Part shown: positions 61,323-64,000 of the stretch, piece after piece
How positions within the stretch are numbered: position 1 is the stretch's first letter
Layout: the number at the start of each line of letters is the position of its first letter
Assembly (NCBI RefSeq): GCF_001423245.1
Contig: NZ_LMOH01000026.1
Location: 124,001 to 188,000, forward strand
Direction of reading: 5' to 3'
DNA: 64,000 nt
Origin: Aureimonas sp. Leaf324
Lineage (GTDB): Bacteria; Pseudomonadota; Alphaproteobacteria; Rhizobiales; Rhizobiaceae
Notes under the pieces: model-generated
The model's input: only the letters and a program-made list of their open reading frames with translations
Databases searched by the model: none
Told to the model about the DNA's origin: nothing
Made by a program: the position numbers and the translations under genes

Positions 61323-62372
61323 ATGATCTTTGCATCCGACAACTGGTCCGGCGCCCATCCCGCCGTCACGCAATCGCTCGAGCGCCACCGCGCGGGCTTT
61401 GCCGCCGCCTACGGGGCGAGCGACATCGACAAGGCCGTCGAGCGGCGCTTCAACGAGATCTTCGAGCGCGAGGTCGCGGTCTACTTCGTGGGCACGGGCA
61501 CGGCGGCGAACTCCCTGTCGTTCGCGGCCGTCAACCGGCCGGGCGGCGTCGTCATGTGCCACCGCGAGGCGCATATCGCGCAGGACGAATGCGGCGCGCC
61601 GGAATTCTTCACCCACGGCGCGCGCATGGTTCCGGTCGAGGGCTCGCTCGGCCGCATGGACCCCGGCCATCTCGTGTCCGAACTCGGCCGGTTCCGGCCG
61701 GGCTTCGTGCATGCCGGCCAGCCGATGGCCGTCTCGCTCAGCCAGGCGACGGAAGCCGGCACGCTCTATTCGGTGGCCGAGATCGCGGCGATCGGCGAGA
61801 TCGCCCACGAGCGCAACCTCGCCTTCCATATGGACGGCGCGCGCTTTGCCAACGCGCTGGCCGCCACCAACGCCTCTCCGGCCGAGATGACGTGGCGCGC
61901 GGGCGTCGACATCCTGTCCTTCGGCGCCACCAAGAACGGCTGCTGGTGCGCCGAGGCGGTGGTCTTCTTCGACCCGAAACAGGCCGAGCAGTTCCCCTAT
62001 ATCCGCAAGCGCGGCGCGCAGCTCTTCTCCAAGACGCGCTTCATGGCCGCCCAGTTCGCCGCCTATCTCGACGGCGGCCTGTGGCTGGAGCTCGCCGCCC
62101 ACGCCAACGCCATGGCGGACGCGCTGCGCGAGGGCATCGGCCGCTCGGCCCATGCGCGGCAGGCCTGGGACACGCGCTCCAACGAGATCTTCGCCGTGAT
62201 CGAGACGGCGACCGCCGAGCGGCTGCGGACTGAAGGCGCCACCTTCTACGACTGGAACGCGCCGCACGACATGCCGGGTCTGGTGCGCGAGGGCGAGGGC
62301 CTCTACCGCCTCGTCACCAGCTGGTCGACCGAGCGCAGCGACGTCACGCGCTTCTGCGATCTCATCGCCTGA
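61323..62372 (+). CDS. Low-specificity L-threonine aldolase / beta-eliminating lyase
   Basis: 349 residues, a fold-type I PLP enzyme. The catalytic lysine is Lys204 in SFGATKNGCW, and the Asp of MDGARFANAL contacts the PLP ring nitrogen. It would cleave threonine or allo-threonine to glycine and acetaldehyde. The ATG at 61323 is only 5 bases after a tandem promoter-like repeat, with no room for a Shine-Dalgarno sequence if transcription starts from the proximal unit. Confidence 0.88.
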   Translation: MIFASDNWSGAHPAVTQSLERHRAGFAAAYGASDIDKAVERRFNEIFEREVAVYFVGTGTAANSLSFAAVNRPGGVVMCHREAHIAQDECGAPEFFTHGARMVPVEGSLGRMDPGHLVSELGRFRPGFVHAGQPMAVSLSQATEAGTLYSVAEIAAIGEIAHERNLAFHMDGARFANALAATNASPAEMTWRAGVDILSFGATKNGCWCAEAVVFFDPKQAEQFPYIRKRGAQLFSKTRFMAAQFAAYLDGGLWLELAAHANAMADALREGIGRSAHARQAWDTRSNEIFAVIETATAERLRTEGATFYDWNAPHDMPGLVREGEGLYRLVTSWSTERSDVTRFCDLIA

Positions 62373-62383
62373 GACGCCCAAAC

Positions 62384-62412
62384 GAAAACGGCGCCCCGCA
62401 GGGCGCCGTCCT
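62384..62412. terminator. Hairpin terminator between convergent aldolase and hsp20 genes
   Basis: ACGGCGCCC-CGCA-GGGCGCCGT with an A-rich 5' flank and a T/C-rich 3' flank. It could terminate in both directions. Confidence 0.65.
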
Positions 62413-62436
62413 CTATCGTATTCAGATGTCCCGCGA

Positions 62437-62901
62437 TCAGGCGGCGGACGCCTCGATCGTCTTGGCCTCGTTGGTGTTGGCCGTCGCGATCTCGATGCGG
62501 CGGGGCTTCAGGGCCTCGGGCACGATGCGGGCGAGGTCGATGTGCAGGAGGCCGTTCTTGAGGCTCGCGCCCTTGACCTCGACATGCTCGGCCAGCTGGA
62601 AGCGGCGCTCGAAGGCGCGGCCCGCGATCCCGCGATACAGGAACTCCGAGGACCCGTTGGTCTCGTCGCCCTTCTCGCCCTTCACGGTCAGCGTGTTCTC
62701 ACGCGACTCGATCGAGAGCTCGGTCTCCGAGAAGCCGGCCACCGCCATGGTGATGCGGTAGGTGGTCTCGCCGGTGCGCTCGATGTTGTAGGGCGGGTAG
62801 CTCTGAGCGTTCTCGGCATTGCCGGCCGCGTCGAGCATCGAGAAGAGCCGGTCGAAACCGACGGTGGAGCGGTAGAGGGGGGCAAAGTCGAACTGACGCA
62901 T
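62437..62901 (-). CDS. Small heat-shock protein Hsp20 (IbpA type)
   Basis: 154 residues with an alpha-crystallin domain (about 38-135). MRQFDFAPLYRSTVGFDRLF is the typical IbpA/HspA N-terminus, and YNIERTGETTYRITMAVAGF, the L-x-V-x-G motif (LTVKGEK), GIAGRAFERRFQLAEHV and the A-x-L-x-NGLL motif (ASLKNGLL) are present. It holds unfolding proteins for DnaK. It is preceded by a ROSE-like thermometer and an RpoH-like promoter. Confidence 0.95.
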   Translation of the reverse strand: MRQFDFAPLYRSTVGFDRLFSMLDAAGNAENAQSYPPYNIERTGETTYRITMAVAGFSETELSIESRENTLTVKGEKGDETNGSSEFLYRGIAGRAFERRFQLAEHVEVKGASLKNGLLHIDLARIVPEALKPRRIEIATANTNEAKTIEASAA

Positions 62902-63017
62902 GGGTGTTCTCCATTGAGCAACGGTTTTGCGTGTGTGGCCGGTCGACTGGGAGGCCCCGCATATCAGGCGGCGGCCGGTCGACCCGAGCCAGCGATCCCG
63001 CTACTGGGCGATCGCAA
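62902..63017 (-). promoter_or_regulatory. ROSE-like RNA thermometer in the hsp20 leader
   Basis: The leader RNA ends in a hairpin (complement of 62906-62922): GUU(G)CUC-AAUG-GAGAAC. The GGAG of the ribosome binding site pairs with UUGCU and one G bulges. This is the signature of ROSE elements in rhizobial small heat-shock genes, where UYGCU pairs with the Shine-Dalgarno sequence around a bulged G. Further GC-rich inverted segments (two GGTCGAC-containing stretches) lie upstream. From the predicted start near 63017 the leader is about 115 bases, the usual ROSE length. Confidence 0.75.
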
Positions 63018-63023
63018 GGCATG

Positions 63024-63052
63024 AGATGGGAAAGGCCGAAAACGGCTTCAAG
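63024..63052 (-). promoter_or_regulatory. Putative RpoH (sigma-32) promoter for hsp20
   Basis: On the minus strand CTTGAA (complement of 63047-63052) is followed by CCCATCT (complement of 63024-63030) after 16 bases. This is close to the sigma-32 consensus and correctly placed for a ROSE leader. Confidence 0.7.
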
Positions 63053-63173
63053 AGCCGCGCCGCGCGTCGACGCCGAATTTTTTCATGCTGCCGGAACAAC
63101 GGCTTAACGCGATCGAGCCCTTGTGAACGCTGGATGAACGCGCGCTTCGGCTGCCGTTCATGTCGGTGGCTCT

Positions 63174-63207
63174 AGAACGGCGCCTTCGTTAGAACGGCGC
63201 CTTCGTT
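63174..63207. repeat. 17-bp tandem repeat (two units)
   Basis: AGAACGGCGCCTTCGTT occurs at 63174-63190 and again at 63191-63207 with no mismatch. Each unit includes GGCGCC. No function is evident. Confidence 0.7.
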
Positions 63208-63438
63208 CGGCCCGTCGAGTTCGCGAGGCCGGTTCGCCCTCCGGTCCGCGAGGGCTCCGCACCGCCCCGACGCGCGGCGGCTGACATCCACCGTTTTCGC
63301 AAACGACCGGCGCGTCCCGTCCCTTCCGCTCCGGTCGCTCGGGGTCGGGGGTCCTCGCGAGAGGATCCCCGATCTCCCGTCTCCCCGTCATTCGCCTTCA
63401 ACCGGCCGCGCGTCTGCGCTAGGACCTGTAGAGCCCTG

Positions 63439-64000
63439 ATGCCCGACGGAGCCGCCGTGCCCGAGACCCAAGACGCCTTCGTTGCCCTCGATGCAAACCC
63501 GGCCCCGCCCGGCCTCGAGACCGGCCATCTCGATCTCGGCCACGGGGTGCGGCTGCGCTACGCGATCGGGCGGGGGCCAGCCGGCATGACCAGCCGCGGA
63601 ACCGTCCTTCTCCTTCAGGGGCGCAACGAGGCCATCGAGAAATATTACGAGACGATCGGCGACCTCAACGCGCGCGGCTTCACGGTCGCGACCTTCGACT
63701 GGCGCGGCCAGGGCGGCTCCGGCCGCGGCACCTTCCTGCCCGGCGTCGGGCATGTGGCGAGCGTCGAGGACTATGCCGACGATCTCGAGCGCGTCCTGCG
63801 CGAGGTGGTGATGGATCGCTGCGCGCCGCCCTATGCGGTGCTCGCCCATTCGATGGGGGGGCTGGTGGCGCTCGCCGCCTCGGCGCGCCTGTCGGCGCAT
63901 GTCGAGCGCATGGCGCTGATCGCGCCGCTGGTCGCCCTGCCCGGCTCGGCCGGGCTTCGCCGCGTCCAGGGCTTCGTCACCGGCGCCCTCCACTGGTGCG
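63439..64000 (+). CDS. Alpha/beta hydrolase (lysophospholipase-like), 3' end outside window
   Basis: The frame opens at ATG 63439 and runs to the window edge (187 residues visible). TVLLLQGRNEAIEKYYETIGDL and FDWRGQGGSGRG match the PldB/monoglyceride-lipase-like hydrolases. The nucleophile elbow AHSMGG gives catalytic Ser138. The Asp and His of the triad would lie beyond the window. The N-terminal 25 residues are variable. It probably hydrolyses lysophospholipids or monoacylglycerols. Confidence 0.85.
   Translation, partial: MPDGAAVPETQDAFVALDANPAPPGLETGHLDLGHGVRLRYAIGRGPAGMTSRGTVLLLQGRNEAIEKYYETIGDLNARGFTVATFDWRGQGGSGRGTFLPGVGHVASVEDYADDLERVLREVVMDRCAPPYAVLAHSMGGLVALAASARLSAHVERMALIAPLVALPGSAGLRRVQGFVTGALHWC

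Larger units (their letters stand above)
62902..63438. other. Intergenic region between hsp20 and the distal hydrolase gene
   Basis: 537 bp. The left part holds the hsp20 thermometer and promoter. A 17-bp tandem repeat (AGAACGGCGCCTTCGTT twice, 63174-63207) follows. The remaining 230 bp to the hydrolase ATG contain no supported gene; short open frames here look like GC-rich noise. Confidence 0.55.

Overview
The window is 64 kb of high-GC chromosomal DNA from an alphaproteobacterium, most likely a member of the Hyphomicrobiales (Rhizobiales). The evidence is the aerobic cobalamin genes (cobU, cobW, cobN, cobO), an ActS/ActR (RegB/RegA) pair, MmcB, the hrcA-grpE and dnaK/dnaJ arrangement, PmtA-like methyltransferases, DUF3618/DUF1469 stress membrane proteins, RpoH-type promoters of the CTTG-N17-CATAT form and a ROSE-type RNA thermometer. 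Genes are tightly packed, often with 4-base start/stop overlaps. I saw no phage, insertion sequence, CRISPR array, tRNA or rRNA. The family-level assignment is inference.

Layout. 1-7.7 kb: the end of rnk, then a cobalamin riboswitch and a six-gene cobalt-uptake and corrin operon (cbtB-cbtA-cobU-cobW-cobN-cobO). 7.7-11 kb: a type II NADH dehydrogenase, a small DUF3096 protein, 3-hydroxybutyrate dehydrogenase and folD. 11-15 kb: grpE and hrcA on the minus strand, a hydrolase, rph. 15-19.5 kb: a coupled run rdgB-hemW-ynfA-rsmI-yraN and a PfkB sugar or nucleoside kinase. 19.7-24.8 kb: comM, a lipoprotein, an SH3 protein, gshB, a CysZ-like membrane protein. 24.8-27.9 kb: a DNA repair group (two endonuclease III paralogues and an Ada-like methyltransferase around a DUF2244 protein). 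28-33.3 kb: an ArsC-like protein, an orphan tricarboxylate-type binding protein, a MipA-type outer membrane protein and a class A penicillin-binding protein. 33.4-35.7 kb: a four-gene minus-strand operon of small membrane and stress proteins headed by a 24-residue hydrophobic microprotein. 36-43 kb: dnaK and dnaJ, separated by a chemoreceptor and an acyltransferase. 43-47 kb: two tandem PmtA-like methyltransferases, a flavin reductase, HdeD, an SDR and a DUF1345 protein. 47-53.7 kb: hrpB, the regB/regA pair, mmcB, a MerR regulator, an L,D-transpeptidase. 53.8-64 kb: a ceramidase-like protein, gltD and gltB, a threonine aldolase, an Hsp20 chaperone and a hydrolase cut by the window end.

How it fits together. 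The first operon imports cobalt and inserts it into the corrin ring under B12 feedback. The heat-shock genes (hrcA, grpE, dnaK, hsp20) share an RpoH-like promoter pattern, and hsp20 also carries a translational thermometer. gltB and gltD form glutamate synthase.

The most interesting non-genic feature is a pair of intergenic elements of about 170-190 bp (11062-11227 and 19512-19698). Each lies between convergent genes and folds into five hairpins. Two of the hairpins are identical between copies; the other three differ in sequence but keep their base pairing, which indicates selection on structure.
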